A stretch of 64,000 nt of DNA from positions 1,710,394 through 1,774,393 of the forward strand of contig CP036432.1 of assembly GCA_007753675.1 (NCBI GenBank). The letters are read 5' to 3'. Positions 62,401-63,306 of the stretch are shown here, piece by piece. The position numbers and the translations under genes were made by a program. The DNA comes from Stieleria magnilauensis (GTDB lineage Bacteria; Planctomycetota; Planctomycetia; Pirellulales; Pirellulaceae). Numbering within the stretch: the stretch's first letter is position 1; each line of letters opens with the position of its first letter. The notes under the pieces are model-generated. The model worked only from the letters and a program-made list of their open reading frames with translations. It was not told the origin of the DNA and ran no database searches.

Positions 62401-63306
62401 GTGGATCTTCCCCTGAGCCGCGTGGAGGTAACGCGCCTGCGGCACCTTGATAACGGTGCCGGGTGCAACCGAGAGTGTGACGGGTTGACTGTCACCGTCT
62501 TGCCCGACGACATAATCTCCACCGAAGATCGCAACGGGCAGCTCACCGTAATCCCAGGAACGGTTCTCGGTCAATGTTCCCGCTTGAACCGCGATGCGAT
62601 CACCACCGGCGTTGCCGGTTCCGCCGATTCCCAACACGTCGGGATCGGCATCGATGTCGAAGTAGAACGGCACGCCGAGGGAATCGTTGACGGCGACGTT
62701 GTTCAAACTCGGGCTGCCGGCAAACACATTGACGCCGTTGGAGTAGCCGTGCGTGACCACGACATTGGAGAGCTGCGTTTGTTCGGCCGGTGCCGACGAG
62801 TCAAAGAATGTCTCGATCGAACCGGTTTGACCACTGAATGCCCCATCGCCGTCCGTGTCGCCCGCGTAACGGACTTCGACATGATCGAGCCGCGTGTTCG
62901 GTCCTCTCAGGTAAAGCGATTCCCAGTGTCCGGGATAGGGCACACCGTCGACGCCGGGTGTCAGGTCTTCACCGACGCTATCGTCCAAGGCACTGGTGAA
63001 GACGACGGGTTGTCCCGGCAAACCGACCGCCTCGATCGCGCCGTTTCCTGTCAGCCACTTTCCCTTTTCAAACTTGACCACCGTGTCGGGCTGGAGCGTT
63101 AATTTCGATCCCGCCGGGACGCTGACGTCGCCGGTCACATGGATCGTTCCTGACCAATCGTCGTCTCCGGCCAGCGTGCCCGAGACTTCGCGGGCGAGGA
63201 GCCGCCGTGCTTCAAGTGTTTCGAGATGACTGCGGCGGGTTGGGGACTTCTTCGTCTTCCGACTTCTTTTCGACCGGTGTGCTCCGGTCTTTTGCCACTG
63301 GAACAT
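26425..63306 (-). CDS. Giant extracellular multi-domain RHS/CARDB/metalloprotease/dockerin protein, 12,293 aa
   Basis: One unbroken 36,882-bp frame. Approximate residues: LEPR-XLL-type targeting motif LETLEARRLLA at 28-38; five beta-helix units of ~212 (40-1,130); LamG/concanavalin fold (1,180-1,370); five Ig-like units, each with a D-x-D-x-DG loop then GEPVED (1,380-2,115); thirteen CARDB repeats (2,120-3,890); TIG-like (~4,000-4,100); FN3-like (~4,640-4,720); beta-propeller (~4,800-5,050); nine cadherin-like Ig repeats (5,270-6,130); dockerin-like calcium loops (~6,700-6,770); two Big_2-type Ig (6,860-7,020); second propeller (7,440-7,770); YD/RHS repeats (8,250-10,840) with RHS core GLYYVRARYMDPVSGRFIS; hydrophobic pre-toxin-like part; cysteine-protease-like part (C11268, H11409); metalloprotease HELGHAFGFGS (~11,888) with DSLMSATLP as possible Met-turn; beta-sandwich; C-terminal dockerin (12,203-12,293). 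It must be secreted and surface-bound; substrate unknown. Confidence 0.92.
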   Translation of the reverse strand: MFQWQKTGAHRSKRSRKTKKSPTRRSHLETLEARRLLAREVSGTLAGDDDWSGTIHVTGDVSVPAGSKLTLQPDTVVKFEKGKWLTGNGAIEAVGLPGQPVVFTSALDDSVGEDLTPGVDGVPYPGHWESLYLRGPNTRLDHVEVRYAGDTDGDGAFSGQTGSIETFFDSSAPAEQTQLSNVVVTHGYSNGVNVFAGSPSLNNVAVNDSLGVPFYFDIDADPDVLGIGGTGNAGGDRIAVQAGTLTENRSWDYGELPVAIFGGDYVVGQDGDSQPVTLSVAPGTVIKVPQARYLHAAQGKIHAVGTTAEPIVFTAATDDSIAGDSNGDGETTTAFPGYWESIYLDSPGSVFENVEVRHAGDTDGNGIFSGQTGSFEVRYDSRDPNLQNRLTNVRISRGYSNGVNVRAGAPNLDTVHVEDSLGYPFYFDLDANPSTRQLTGNDNAAGDRIVLQSGTLTEDRNWDYGDLPLHVAPGDFVVGKDAASNPVTLTVAAGTVIKMSKAQYLWSHEGTIVANGTPSDPIIITAITDDSIGGDSEGDGDATAPYPGYWESIYLDGPNNVFENVEIRYAGDTDGNGIFSGQVGGFELRHAGDDPTKQTRLTNVRISDGYSNGINVSAGDPILQNIHTEDNLGVPFYFELDTDPDTTGLSGRGNLGGDRIVIQGGTLTEDRTWDYGNLPIHLTASNLIVGADAQGNPVTLTIAAGTVIKMPNAQYFESRQGTIHAVGTAEDPIVFTAATDDTVGGDSNGDRNKSTPFPGFWESLYLYGPSNVLEHVQVRYAGDTDGNGIFSGQVGSIELEHAGTTPETQSRLTNVTVSHGYSNGINVLAATPTLENVDVFKNVGAAYYFDLDAAPQVTNLTGRDNLGGDRIAIQAGTLTQSRVWDYGDLPIHIISGNLVLGADAESNPANLDIAAGTVIKIDKANYVWARDGALRAPGTPTEPIYFTAASDDTVGGDVTGDGDASSPYPGFWESIYIDGAGSVLSNVVVRYAGDTDGNGIFAGERQAIEVSADMTLTNVNLESSYGGGLRIEGGANVTYTGGRLDSTTASANTARSAIVVVDGTLTATDLDVIANDGPGDLGVYVLNGQSASVSNSNFIGNTIAVRNDGTDPGLALFQNNWWASSGGPHDPSALDGIVNDNPAGQPVTDYVDYSNFLTSPANRAIGPRVVAMEKLAPTTEPIHHRYEATNNALDASGTRNGTPVGDATYGAGRTGGSSFLLDGDGDYFNLGAWAPADDWTVAAWVNPNTVPATGLVGLAGSQSSSRDWSISISDGNYIALYGNGQHLDSGVAASEGVWTHVAATLRDGTLHVYTDGVLRNSVVVSTPYVPSASGVRLGSSTFNNAGFFDGRIDEVSIVERSVSDDKIVSLRDSGTLDPFNPQDRFLVTFDRPVDMSTFGPDDIGISGPSTVSAVQVESVTRYSAVVTLSGRLSNAGTYVASIGPDVAGSAGTLMDQDADGVSGEPVDDVFQTSILIDTFGPRIVGQSPSGSTGTVLSSIDVTFNEPIDPDSLLVDDVRLFDPEALAALDAHDPAAFIDGFSVAVIESSDTFNGLSGALTVVDDSSRHAFKQFVNESVINYGSTVGNYAADQSVPLSGTDTNYIVLDANATITIPTAGKWTFSVGSDDGYRLDIGGRIGEFPGLRGLSTDLHVFDFPAAGDYPLRLVMFNQTGGLGFELAAAEGEISTFNAGTFALVGSSGGLSVKTNPVAPTSDIQILSVQPIDPSNTTFRISFSPQPSDGQYQLVVDPKATDLQGNLQDQDNDGIGGEPVEDRYISRITVARDPLRVVSQSPTTSINGAFENFTVTFNIPIDPNSFATTDARVIGPGGVVTVTSIEQVDATTYRVNVQRTTEDGNYQLFIGPDITDPAGNRMDGDGDAVPGELEDRYVGSLQVAGGGPYVTSFSPTGTLGPGSETAEITFSEPVRLNSFTTADVVFSGPSGLIPITSIQPIGPRSYSLAFPPQSAGGTYSFAIGPNIDDFGGLAMDQDRDGIAGEAVQDVFNASFTIDAAGPTITAYTPDFVTKPYAFIDFTFDEAITPGSFTPQDVNFSGPGGAIPVSQVITMDVNKVRVSFGTQSAQGTYSFQVGPQITDLAGNPMDQDGDGNFGEPIEDLFSGTVMFASPDLEIASATIPGEVQNGDTVTIQWTVENSGGATAAKPWTDRVVLSADNVYGGSDDRFLGSVTHDVDLVQGVSYTASIEASIPFGIAGDYYVFIRTDHSNQVFEEDEMNNTLSRAITIAEADPPADLIVDAISIPASAFIGDTLKVTWRVRNDGTATTLVDSWTDRLYLSSDNVRGNDTFLGSYTHTGSLASDASYTMTASPVIPAHVAVGNYYVLVETDATNRVDEPTAEGNNISASNTQVGVARTPLPDLVSMGVAIDAGVTPTSGENLTVSWTTRNNGDATAAAPWIERVYLSADSTLSADDVALGQKSSAGGLPVGGEIQSSLTVKLPDGVSGTNYLIVVPDADNTVNEGDGESTGIATLEFDITGFPYADLTVSEVVAPDLLIGDPVDLTVSWTVQNVGAGPGRQTSWTDRVVLSNDDILGDADDIVLGDFQHFGAVPDGQSYTRTEIIPLAARTNGRFTLFVQTDVGDVVYELDGHASNVGSPTNNVDVTTAPYSDLFVESVSVTGGQSATAGLPLEVNWTIGNRGIATTDRDTWIDYIYVSKNENGSGLRLIGSSTHGGALAVGGTYTRTEAFDLPRDLDGQYYVFVRTGGPYEFLYSGIDASGGNQGRSDAVDVLFVPPTANLVVQDGSIVVPNSPAGFQDGTQIEISWTVLNDSIDANGTTENGWTDRVYLQSTDGSQTFELGRFAVADPLEPGKSVARTELVTLPRATGQFRLFVQTDVTNRVLEATELDNTSFSDPFQLNFRPRPDLRVDVTSEYPAGVTAGTSIDVTFTVRNAGTADTPSAGSRWVDRVWLSSSSSSTSGAILLGELQNGSALGFVGTTSGQATEYSSSATFSIPRALSGNWFVLVETDAKNAVDEFPNDGNNRDAQAIAIDANPVPPPDLVADFIAGPGDAFDDSSLTVRYKVTNRGAGVTDPGAWTDQLWLTLGLDGPNSARGDRFIGSYRHGGVLQVGQSYEAETTVRIPKGLTGQYFLTVYADGYRSVYEASFAENTNPDAPNDLDGNNYASTPINILLTPPSDLRVRELNVATDQPIVGGQKVSLNWIVDNIGTVATDRESWADAVYLSEDAVFDSGDQLVFAIPHDGRLQPGDDYRHDVEFTLPPSAKGSHFFVQTNVDPRIALTEEAKFLEEVAAVLKRIEAATGKPIGETEIGDLKQFSRSELLAILAGPTNTLVQVYEGPFTDNNVGSVEATVVDAIADLLVENVTATPTSKSGEPITVAWTVRNAGDSATNEVTQSIKQYVYLSKDPVFDASRAILVGSPTKVLNSPIAVDGSYNASMVVSSPPGSSGNWYAHVFANVGLFRGKPVLTAFSKSGFPDWPRHFVDKTWEAGRKSDNFASSQIIAIEYAEPNLVISNLSAVPTSPDSGSLMDVSFTVTNSGTRATRVDQWTDRVFLSTDTSTDAYDIELGTFRRNNVLGIGESYEVALQVRLPNNIGGEFHVIAQTDATFADRSAALYSLPYPIAEGWPRLRGVANKVLEFNDEGDNQTSVQLDVQFVPAPDLVIDSVDFVNPSNPSSNVVEVGNDFTFTYTYTNDGGVIPDSQVPFVDRVYLSRDRLLDVSSDHFVKQIVRGETLAPGQTGTITETARLPRGITGDYFIIVATDFPNAYRPDGEVIETNETNNITVAATPILIVQPPPSDLQVIDISAPTSGSVGDVLSVSWTVENRGDEQAKARIADAVYLSADSQWDIGDRFLGRVESASVRTLQPGDSYSASLDFEVPVVLPDGYRIIVRTDIFDDVVEGENNRNNASASADEVNITVPLLRLDIPLEDQLAVGVSRLFQLDVSPGQTIRVDLDSTTGIGRHELYAAHERLPSPFDFDAAYEGYLSADQSMIIPETLGGRYFVLARGGVRIDVEENDPRGRSEYPVTMNATRLPFGITDVTPDSGGDDRYVTVTIRGAEFPQQAAVRLVRPTLAEFAPVSVSRIDATKIVAVFDLRDAPYGLYDIQVLHPDGRLAVDPYRFQVESADALEVNVGVGGPSQIDLGATGGYGFAVQNLANVDTPYTLLEYAFPNAPNRRPDLIPGPAIEFASGLRGDASTVAPLFDSISTFDFSSVVPELNLSGVLTARGVAIDLPNQGVTEVGSAVTIYPGLREILETDPDFLKELSPFELEDLGFDFYVAAAATPMTADEYLDYQRDEAAKLRSAILADQIDVENAEDSTNLFLRRAHSALVSIAGDAESFTSLYLQALADSGLLRPEDTPPIADGKAENINAFFTVIGGLLGGETGAGVVDDAAVSLASASDNLSAFIELIRDYYGHTPDVTGGGIVADFEDFDRGLSSPTSFVTFTLRAGPPPLFESGEIADEIAFNLDNLGNQLGDSTSLTGPTGFGDENFVPVATPLPYTVRTTYDTDAVDAAREIRILVPLDDPLDERSFQVADIQLGGRSISLPAARPNFVGEFDLTETDGYVLQVTAGVDANTRVASYLLRAIDGRDGLPPVDPAIGLLQPGEQVTVGFWAAANNVVAAGDTDPLATGDEIRMTARSIIDGGAEVDSRVSLATLDAFAPASTVTTTAIGGNQFEVSWTATDDAGGSGVAAYSLLVSRDGGTRYRSVLYRTDQTSYLYQADPGEQPLFLVRAIDNAGNVEPVAQGVRVPRLVPEINLGSAPSVSVIQPVVIPKAEVRPETVADRVFAEAAFGIPSRTSATQPSKFTRVIRPLAAERFATIPGESGAGIGALAMAVGPDGSVYLSGGAGRNELYKVGQTSSSPSAGLRKLEAYATTTPIYELAFDASGQLWASTGGEGLLQLDPNTGAVLDRIGAGIALGIAAIPGQTALYVSTTGGISRFDTATRKLTPFSNIRVDSLAVAADGTLYGTAWPEGGEVLRFDFRGRAERVATVSGRAESIAFGPVGSILEGALLVGHETEGSVTVLDPLSLRQTKIATGGRGRVEGIQPISDGRFLVTRGDQVDVFFTVAAPRVIQTRIADGMNRAELVFDVALANNVSSPVGGNNPANYALKNKETGESVNIGAVRYDKATRSSQLLFETLAPAEYELTVSSTVESEQGIPIGGSGFTTTFRVFEDVSISTRLSYSNTRLNRADGTLLFDVMVSNSADFDISGPINVVFDNLGDNSVVFFDNANQPAGANGYQVMADGTVLGANSSSQWHTVTIANPNLLDLNFNPRILATLPPNQLPNFASSPALAAAADAQYQYAAEAEDPDGATITYVLAGGPKGATVDPNTGVVDWKPGRDASPKAEFELRAYDARGAYKRQTWIVDVTGANRAPVVAPIGDVFATEGDLIEVPISGFDPDGDDLFYFADNLPPGAVFDPFGQALRWRPGGNQAGVYDDVTLIASDGFVESSVSFQVVIANNNVAPTIAPIASRTINEGDQISFTVFGDDADGDQLRYLSPNLPPGAFLDPNTGIFEWTPGFDQHGVYELTLYVDDGQVLAQTQTVLTVNNLNGPVRFPAIDPFEIFEGQSFQLRVAAFDPEFTVAPVTPSANTQDFFVDYQSFIPDLNYVVTGLPAGANYDETTQLLTWTPGFNDSGQYDITFQATDDGDGTGVPTTDTVTLSLTVADANFPPQIVEVAAQSVAVGQTLDIPISASDFEGAPLALAVTFSGATQLPDFATFTDNGDGTGLLSLAPQPGDRDDILVAVTATETTGPLPLKSTVEFTLQVTSPNEPPKFTPFFDSVALVDTAFTIDLLISDADQDALTVTATGLPAGVSLIDTGVYGRHKFSWTPTAAAIGSHTISFTVTDSGNGDEALKLSDTRTITLNVRDNNVRPNLDPIGQQTIAEGQTLQLTAAATDPDNDPVFFKAGLVVGGVVGRLPGGATFDGQSGQFRWTPNQSQAGTYRIRITASDGAGSRSEDVVVTVTNTNQPPTLSTLPRLFTREGDQLVFTLSAGDPDGETLIYSFDGVAPNGFNFDPAGRTVIWDVDFDSAGSYTFPFSVTDPSGAKDSIDVLVTVSGTNRDPVISAPQLRNAQIGTLLEIPIRATDPDGDTITLTASDLPAGATLDADDVIRWTAASFQAGTFTVRLTADDGESTTVRPLTILASLEPVGPKVQVITTPSFPATPGQPITIEPIADSDVALSSTTLSIDGTPVALNALGRGTFIASAPGRFTATAVVTDVEGRTTTITKPIFVRDPSDFAAPVIEVLQLAPPVFTETRDLIVNISDTGLAEYRIELIPKGGGSARLIGQGTTSITQNVEVDPAKFRNGFYTLRVTASDFGGLSSTFNHDIEINSSDKSGALFETATDLSVTLGGITLPITRVHDSLTIAAADSAFGARWTLPLLDPQLSLDLGGDSGDAFAAMTDDARIYLTLPDGQRVGFQFAPAALSSGTVATFAPAWQADSGVDWTLESFGANLRKAGSGYYVVGSGLPYSPSLVPVGDTVFTLVSPSGERFSYAAKTASASFSLVRITAADGSTSLRVTDSGIVAPSGERLTIVRDSDRRISEWVGPAGEQIVYRYDDDGRLAVAIDVSTGDRTFYGYDTNSRLTTISPRSTAGQSISYDVDGAVDQIATIQPHLGGTRQILAAPITGTLGSDADTYAFTITEGELRSSPSGGITIGIDVDGAVGQIVGLTAGTSVVDGTRTINTFTINEPGTYRLNVAGTANESYTVALYLVGDLNGDDRVDSDDSTAFAIAFGSTSVDANYSLTADSDRDGDIDAIDRIGLGAMFGFVANRAPTGTPTTLHSRGATPFVVDATTLVTDPEGDPVFVSDGNGNGMIRSLGAGLIEIAPSETAGAASLVADDGLLESNLLDIPIEIRSVDYERLELSRRDPVLSPGSTSRLHVFGVLADGTRELVPTSEVDYTTADASVAAVTDQGLIIAGEVGTTNIVLGVGGLFAATAIEVGVKEDRIVRVFPESYVLASSQTRQYQVREVTPDGVIDLAADEGTRYVVADPSIATIDASGLLTAVSEGTTEVTVVTRGRSFVTTIKVASVQAGGSVIDINGGLVASQGIEVGIPAGAYEQSVSIDVEEVDLADFPYDAPFGWNASFGLRIDTGGVDAEQPLSVAIPSPAGSSLGDPLYLFQPAEFLNADGTIDQSWLLVDSMVVGDDGMARTTSLPNIGASRRRWANGGVVPKPTLGGALMAASPGSLLGLLAAITDLDLRELAYRNHASKPRGYQSIVQMDATGDFGGSDAFYVYPGLDFDFLVPAIPDFPYRMGYLSAEEDGLTQIARTDVLVSEGETAGLLVPLKPRAVVSGPAAPSIFEAKVTFGTDTVVTGPQIELVGSNFLAENPYREASDLGSKLEDLFVTVEVGGRDFFDTNGDLIVLGQADYQISGDDLRLEDEPDEEGSEIDKKRLFVSIPPNAMIGGTTITVSRPMELPLDGKFGRQVFTSNPVAPVGDGRYGFSLSGSEDTVTVIDLSNVLERNGEPVKRQPEVIAEIPLGTGDSEREDVQEAPRKSVPSTDGSLLYVTLQRSARLAVVDAVSLQEIDFDSDKNGVQAIQLPSGATPFDLAMDPQGRFLFISDLHRSSVYVVDVDRFSPYFHRVRGTIQFGSGQVGDAVYGRLGLRGLAVSADGNFLHVAAPATDLFRQRFGEKGALLTISIASLREQPREQDRSFQRDTDPPPMLLQFDTNLPESVTPVGPAPFDVTATDDPNVILVTDRVADSQALGVLRKETSVDGVSTFADEYVSVVEFGQIPRLVEGRDTHAFAVSNAQSVVFVPANTFQRQLENKEDGISGEHPSYALIVGYNAQRIGDSKKDPGLAPFFAYNPRLENPESPGSFQSVSVPLGAGGTIGIIRNPLGDFTTDLTQPRIVAATRPIQSGFPDDVAASLGTGVFITPFQSIDSVFAYDLVGTIGTIESAYDSGVIPAWSQFTEESAANTEELSRLLRGPLSTVPIDALQPALAIAADYRYFDTEIEGRRTVGYGVPQIGPDGSDPNDFAPLRVDALPRGVSVQPKIEGKLIQLSPTPYGNRPNLQAFPGESLTVEAGKFAQAEVHTGTLHEGHVLVPYHSQGEDRALRLRYDSLRAEPRTLQYFQISNLDSVDAREEDLLSVGLTAIGGDIRIRPAGVDLEVSEELVASGLTGGEALFRIPPPTEGNGYGAGIPIDFTDAPTGLYNLKIDASILRRVSDGYQLGTSIAQTEPLAVVNGIESPFGAGWGLEGWMQLFPGPDGVLLVDGGGTEQIFLSPQEQGQPYTPLVPDHSELRQLEDGTFTRRKLNGTVETYDEEGRLETTKDRNGNTTTFEFDGEQLVKMTDPVGLETLFRYAGDHVSEIVDPAGRRTRFEYQENRLVKIIDPDGTIRSFEYKPRIAFDDPSERPFENLLTAQIHKRGNGDPDGPGETTGPFRETYSYDTFGRIRSGTGLNDREFSLTPAQILGAELPKDFRLIEDAPELTELSNTDSIIRPIDQVTMWCGVTDPDPSEGLGTQYLADAMYTDFDGRVHEFSMDGFGSLVRTRREGEIDRQMLRAADNGVVIAEISPGGNVTCYERDIFDNVVKITRFPEGLTGPRAVQEYRYNYEKANQLEFFKDAVDRTFTYVLDDNGNATSETIVDPSPPEGSPASVMNQFSFGAGGLVESTTDGKGNKIFFAYDNLGRLDTITYADGVRTNSYSDETGDITKITDAAGDIVSYSYDVMSRLVETRYDEPLDGKSYTETRRYDAEGNLRSIDDYNSHLTTFEYDVLDRPAERVDAAGILDLETVYAYEPQDAVGIYPIATGVNYEYQLERDPRGFWTARVFNEHGLLIREYDELGRATQHKYNTNHHRTATRLPDGSAITYTPDQIGRVKKIAGPGAGSQNTTLFEYDLADRVIKQTKLNNTNGGNQVTTYDYNLFDQVALMVDPELASHKQYYDAASNRTAEIIAAGTQSEFRTDFTHDARNRIKTRTQAGIAETRYEYNGDGTIREILDARGGVTSFVYGTLDAVLTKTDAENRVTHTIFDGVGNIIGVVDARGSGRDDEAFLTRYEYDAANRQTKITTPMGHVTRYEYDGTGNVTEVISPRSATYGDELTTTTMTYDPVGNLIRMEEPEGRVLVMGYDANFNYKNLEEIYGEEGLERRTRWTHFADGRIKTMTDALGQLNKYEYDLVGNPIRIIDPRGEEYRTEVTFDRLNRTRSHTTVAGRPERAKRTSDYDAAGRMTTEVDPLGLETVFAYDALHQISSITTTGDDGLSFVRKLEYDTMGDLRSFTDARGDFYTTTYDVDLVGQVRLKRGPSGTPDDPKPYEIEYDYDAIGNLKSESDPRNPDWKTEYKYDADSRLETLKNPLGHVTYFSYDEVGNQIAVTDPRGNSHGDPEYTTEYYFDLLDREIGMREPGVGATCWDLDAVGNVIREIGPGAGLSTCTADADAGTHTTINTYNAMGWMESTTDAEGYIRRWQDFDAVGNPRTIIDKRGFESKYTYDGLNHVLRVERQAGAGGEETVVETYRYDVIGNLLEHADGRGAEYKIVYDYDSHYRLTESTQHLVYGAETLVETRGYDEVGNLTSLTNPRGNFYTSRMTVDAGNRLVLLQEPTGTEADPGPVAEFHSEYDLAGNLIRSGDNRGEEYDIRYEYDAAGRQTKRIEPTGTLAQPGPDAVTITDYDDAGNPIMITHPRVSESGDPFVTILDYNGRNSLNFQIDAAGYRTEYEYDDAGNLKLMREPGGEFGPDRTTRYEYDQRNQLRFERVGTHVIERRYDAQENLTQALGPLVDKQGNPNKIEITYDALGYVNSQTDPEGNVTGYLRDAVGNVIETLDPRGAYYNVSTTYDGANRVREVDEPTGSVELPGDRITTVYEYDGDGNLIKLVDPRGERFATLFTVDAQGNTVKIDRAGGTVDEVLRNIERFEFDIVGNPVKVIDARGESFAHTQTFDLQNNLSTITYPSDDRPGGRTESFEYDAEGNLLRMHALTGPTDVTENVYDGRGRLVKSTDPLGRVTVLDYDRFDNRAVITDPLGTTRYQYDDLDRLTRTEDAVGNIEVIEYLQGDAVVQTTINGTLIGQSEFDAMGRLVKSIDPLGTFQETTYDEVGNVIRTQDRRGLVTETKVDAFGLPLEVKEAAGSEHERVTRMTYDVLGRLESVVDPRGEFFTARYVHDNLGRLIEEHKPTGTPEIPGINTQGFDAAVHQWRYTPTGQLDYEIPAGGDDYRIDYEYDAMDFLKSQSYLATVGGTLTPVTETFLYDTAGRLREQVDATGYTTRQTFDAIDRITTREVGADSSNPETFAWTYGTNTLGDFVEQRSGDNVLVQRTQYDALGRVLERANLGGVPRSYTYNERGLLETQSIGSVITRYEYDDRGHLLQQKDGDDNVTQFTHDAEGNVLSVLEPGLAAPTVMTYDTLGRLRTRTGADGSTTTYSYGDSNFIESIADGAGATTSYERDIDGRPWKESTVFGDRIRAYDPMGNAVQQIDRLGRVIQRDFNTYNQPIEERWLDGDGGLVHTLHFDYTQDGKLSLARSGDNDVRRTYSADGFRRVAGETTSFVPGQGEIELSVDYDDLGRKHFSEFLVGTETVVRHDFEYNDPLGRISRVTQSGDAVTNKNVLWEYASGLDATSSVTRSSSSPGATPVVSTHAYDVRGYLRSLTHSGNGTLNQYTFSFDTAGRLTDRSDSYDSQTLSYDDSGQLESVSYSSNVASNETYIYGADGQRESVAGFVLEFGDHSRLLADGRFTYSYDAEGNLIERIAVDGGARTMLDYDHRNRLVQIREFSGDGSPGQITEFEYDALDRRIRIRTDRTSTEAGVQDQWFVYEGINIVLEYGSFDGGNVSLDAVNLFGPQVDQVLAVDDTNGKVLWLLPDQSMTIRDVAFDNGSLANHITLDSFGRILEQTDSQHSVRFLLAGREYDEQTGLYYVRARYMDPVSGRFISDDPLGPIDGDINGYRYALNNPVTMSDPTGLAVDQQPHPWANPYSGSRDFIVNDAMLFAQAFVYLPEAAVSVVTEFVGLVFDPFIIGITGFFLDYYGEGSQAGNFDYYTFGSYWESYFHGEANLSDLAPFALGLGASVVGAGIGFVATGFNPAGAIGGFALAGSAFGIATGANDIRRGYESRDPRKIAAGVVGIGMSIGPVKPGLRALRTNPRAKPPVSNATEVKGNTSTNVSRQKVNRPEPLAKEAVSGRPAAEPGPGPDALLNSIDDSLGANSQPALGNNGKSNWFDDATRKLADDIIQREGVTAFKAGDRKPGYKWSYEVVKDSFRKIYGEVALDKVHFMDADLWVKGVKSAYENQRGKFLTNELYSSRTKVRKHADDVSTQGSIPNCANQALCAAVNGNSNRSSAKPYTLGDSANDLKGSLIKFTNDSAQIATAQIALSGVSSFPIPGLASELLGILRAGRAQAYQHLNRVVVGGKTLTGAFAQLEFIQNAMRKAGLSDAATIGIRNADDLRSALMSRKPVVIAKSGHAVTAIDRVRYKGNEFIAIRNSHQKGLQFELIDEFVGQLQRGNNAVVPSLKAFESAKRAMQYSANRRASTQGIKSPGAPSAGAPALGAPRVGVDSAGRPSTSPTPISVPESFGSGNTAANMRALAIQNEIQQVAGFHTLPGITPESAISMFRKRGYSLTQADPSSPASAFGPTNVLTKAIRDRFGRDTGYTLGIRIDPNPVGFHGRTIKGFADEAGPWHAHIELVDSKAVVKGNYDPFAPIIKFSGDGRPVFNPKFEKPPAFGTQAFEDLQRAVHPPMNGPQIDVTAWNISTSYNGPGAVLFGPAAPNYRGPVIGNPDVLFGPAPFKYGGPTLGAPNTLFGPEVQFGSSVFLLSEQGPQGNVTPTVAIPTAFSVDTIEWLTAYARTVAERFERVFPEEVIETTFSGIRFIWEDLPSGQLGRGLWLPESDTDPQSFEIALDRDADGHGWFIDETPGDDAEFIDGHLMSDPSNARYDLTTVISHELGHAFGFGSIYTTFNDMLEVDENGFVFVGNQGSYLLAPNGNELSPQAHGDSLMSATLPIGQRKSLTDVDIDVFSSLLKYGESASSLKDVESTPAFLHVEQHVASHTGFVTLTNQIESALQSMPNVGLQPLASSSWQSIGDITVAENAVTLSEDVGMLSDLSQTFVVPNGVNTISFTLTGISMDVGGVADGNAVHPPEVFEVALLDSVGATSWMGEMGKLSGGDALLSIQANGTVYFADGVTVEGVRRSGRIGDLTKPIDVVISLPPEASGEVATLMFDLVGFGEDNSQVQVSNILLEASNGWQNPINPFDVDDKITNGVKSVSPLDALVVLNELARASVYHRSTNKLFEITDTVGPPPFYDVNGDGFITPRDALRVINEVARQQAAEPEAFDEALEALLDEM
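26430..26700 (-). other. C-terminal dockerin-like domain of the giant protein
   Basis: The last ~90 residues hold two calcium-loop helices: SVSPLDALVVLNELA and YDVNGDGFITPRDALRVINEVA, the second with D-x-N-x-D-G-x-I-x-x-x-D spacing of a type I dockerin. In cellulosomes dockerins bind cohesins; in planctomycetes dockerin-like ends also occur on LEPR-XLL proteins without known cohesins. It could anchor the giant on the cell surface. No cohesin gene is visible in this window. Confidence 0.8.
27450..27960 (-). other. HELGH metalloprotease domain of the giant protein
   Basis: The segment (about residues 11,783-11,953) has FERVFPEEVIETTFSGIRF-type strands, a Ca-loop-like LDRDADGHGWFID, then the zinc motif HELGHAFGFGS at + strand 27608-27645. 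Two His and Glu are present, but the usual third His (HExxHxxGxxH) is Ser. LMSATLP, ~50 residues on, may be the Met-turn of a metzincin. The third zinc ligand is not obvious. Confidence 0.7.
29020..29545 (-). other. Cysteine-protease-like segment after the RHS core
   Basis: After the RHS core, QGSIPNCANQALCAAV has a Cys (residue ~11,268) behind an upstream Gln, as in papain/C39-type folds. A His (GHAVTAIDRV, ~11,409) and an Asn (IRNSHQK, ~11,428) follow at plausible spacing. RHS proteins often carry toxins or self-cleavage domains in this place. The fit is by motif only. Confidence 0.45.
30590..38570 (-). repeat. YD/RHS repeat region with RHS core
   Basis: About 2,600 residues consist of tandem 20-22-residue YD repeats of the type YEYDAANRQTKITTPMGHVT, starting near 38,570 (TRRKLNGTVETYDEEGRL) and ending in the RHS core near 30,590-30,780 (DEQTGLYYVRARYMDPVSG, then INGYRYALNNPV). 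In known RHS/Tc-toxin proteins such repeats wrap into a hollow shell around a C-terminal payload. This region is several times longer than the usual RHS shell. Confidence 0.85.
51650..56940 (-). repeat. Thirteen tandem CARDB-type adhesion repeats
   Basis: Repeats of about 115-165 residues all share P-x-x-DL-V at the start, a S/T-V-x-W-T-V-x-N-x-G strand, T-D-R-V-x-L-S, and a Y-x-V-x-V-x-T-D strand ending near N-N. Example starts: PDLEIASATIPGEV, PPADLIVDAISIPASAF, PYADLTVSEVVAPDLL, PRPDLRVDVTSEYPAG, PPSDLQVIDISAP. CARDB domains are found in bacterial surface adhesins. Confidence 0.85.
60200..63190 (-). repeat. Five ~635-bp beta-helix units
   Basis: Each unit carries YPGYWESIYLDGP, VRYAGDTDGNGIFSGQ, and RLTNVRISDGYSNGINV. 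The WESIYL codons recur near 62,920, 62,285, 61,655, 61,018 and 60,378, giving periods of 630-640 bp (about 212 residues). The units are near-identical in part, so they are a likely site of recombination and assembly collapse. Confidence 0.88.

Noticed and set aside
26425..63306. Dividing the giant gene into several genes
   Set aside because: No stop codon occurs over 36.9 kb and domain order is continuous from targeting motif to C-terminal dockerin, so a single gene is the simplest reading.
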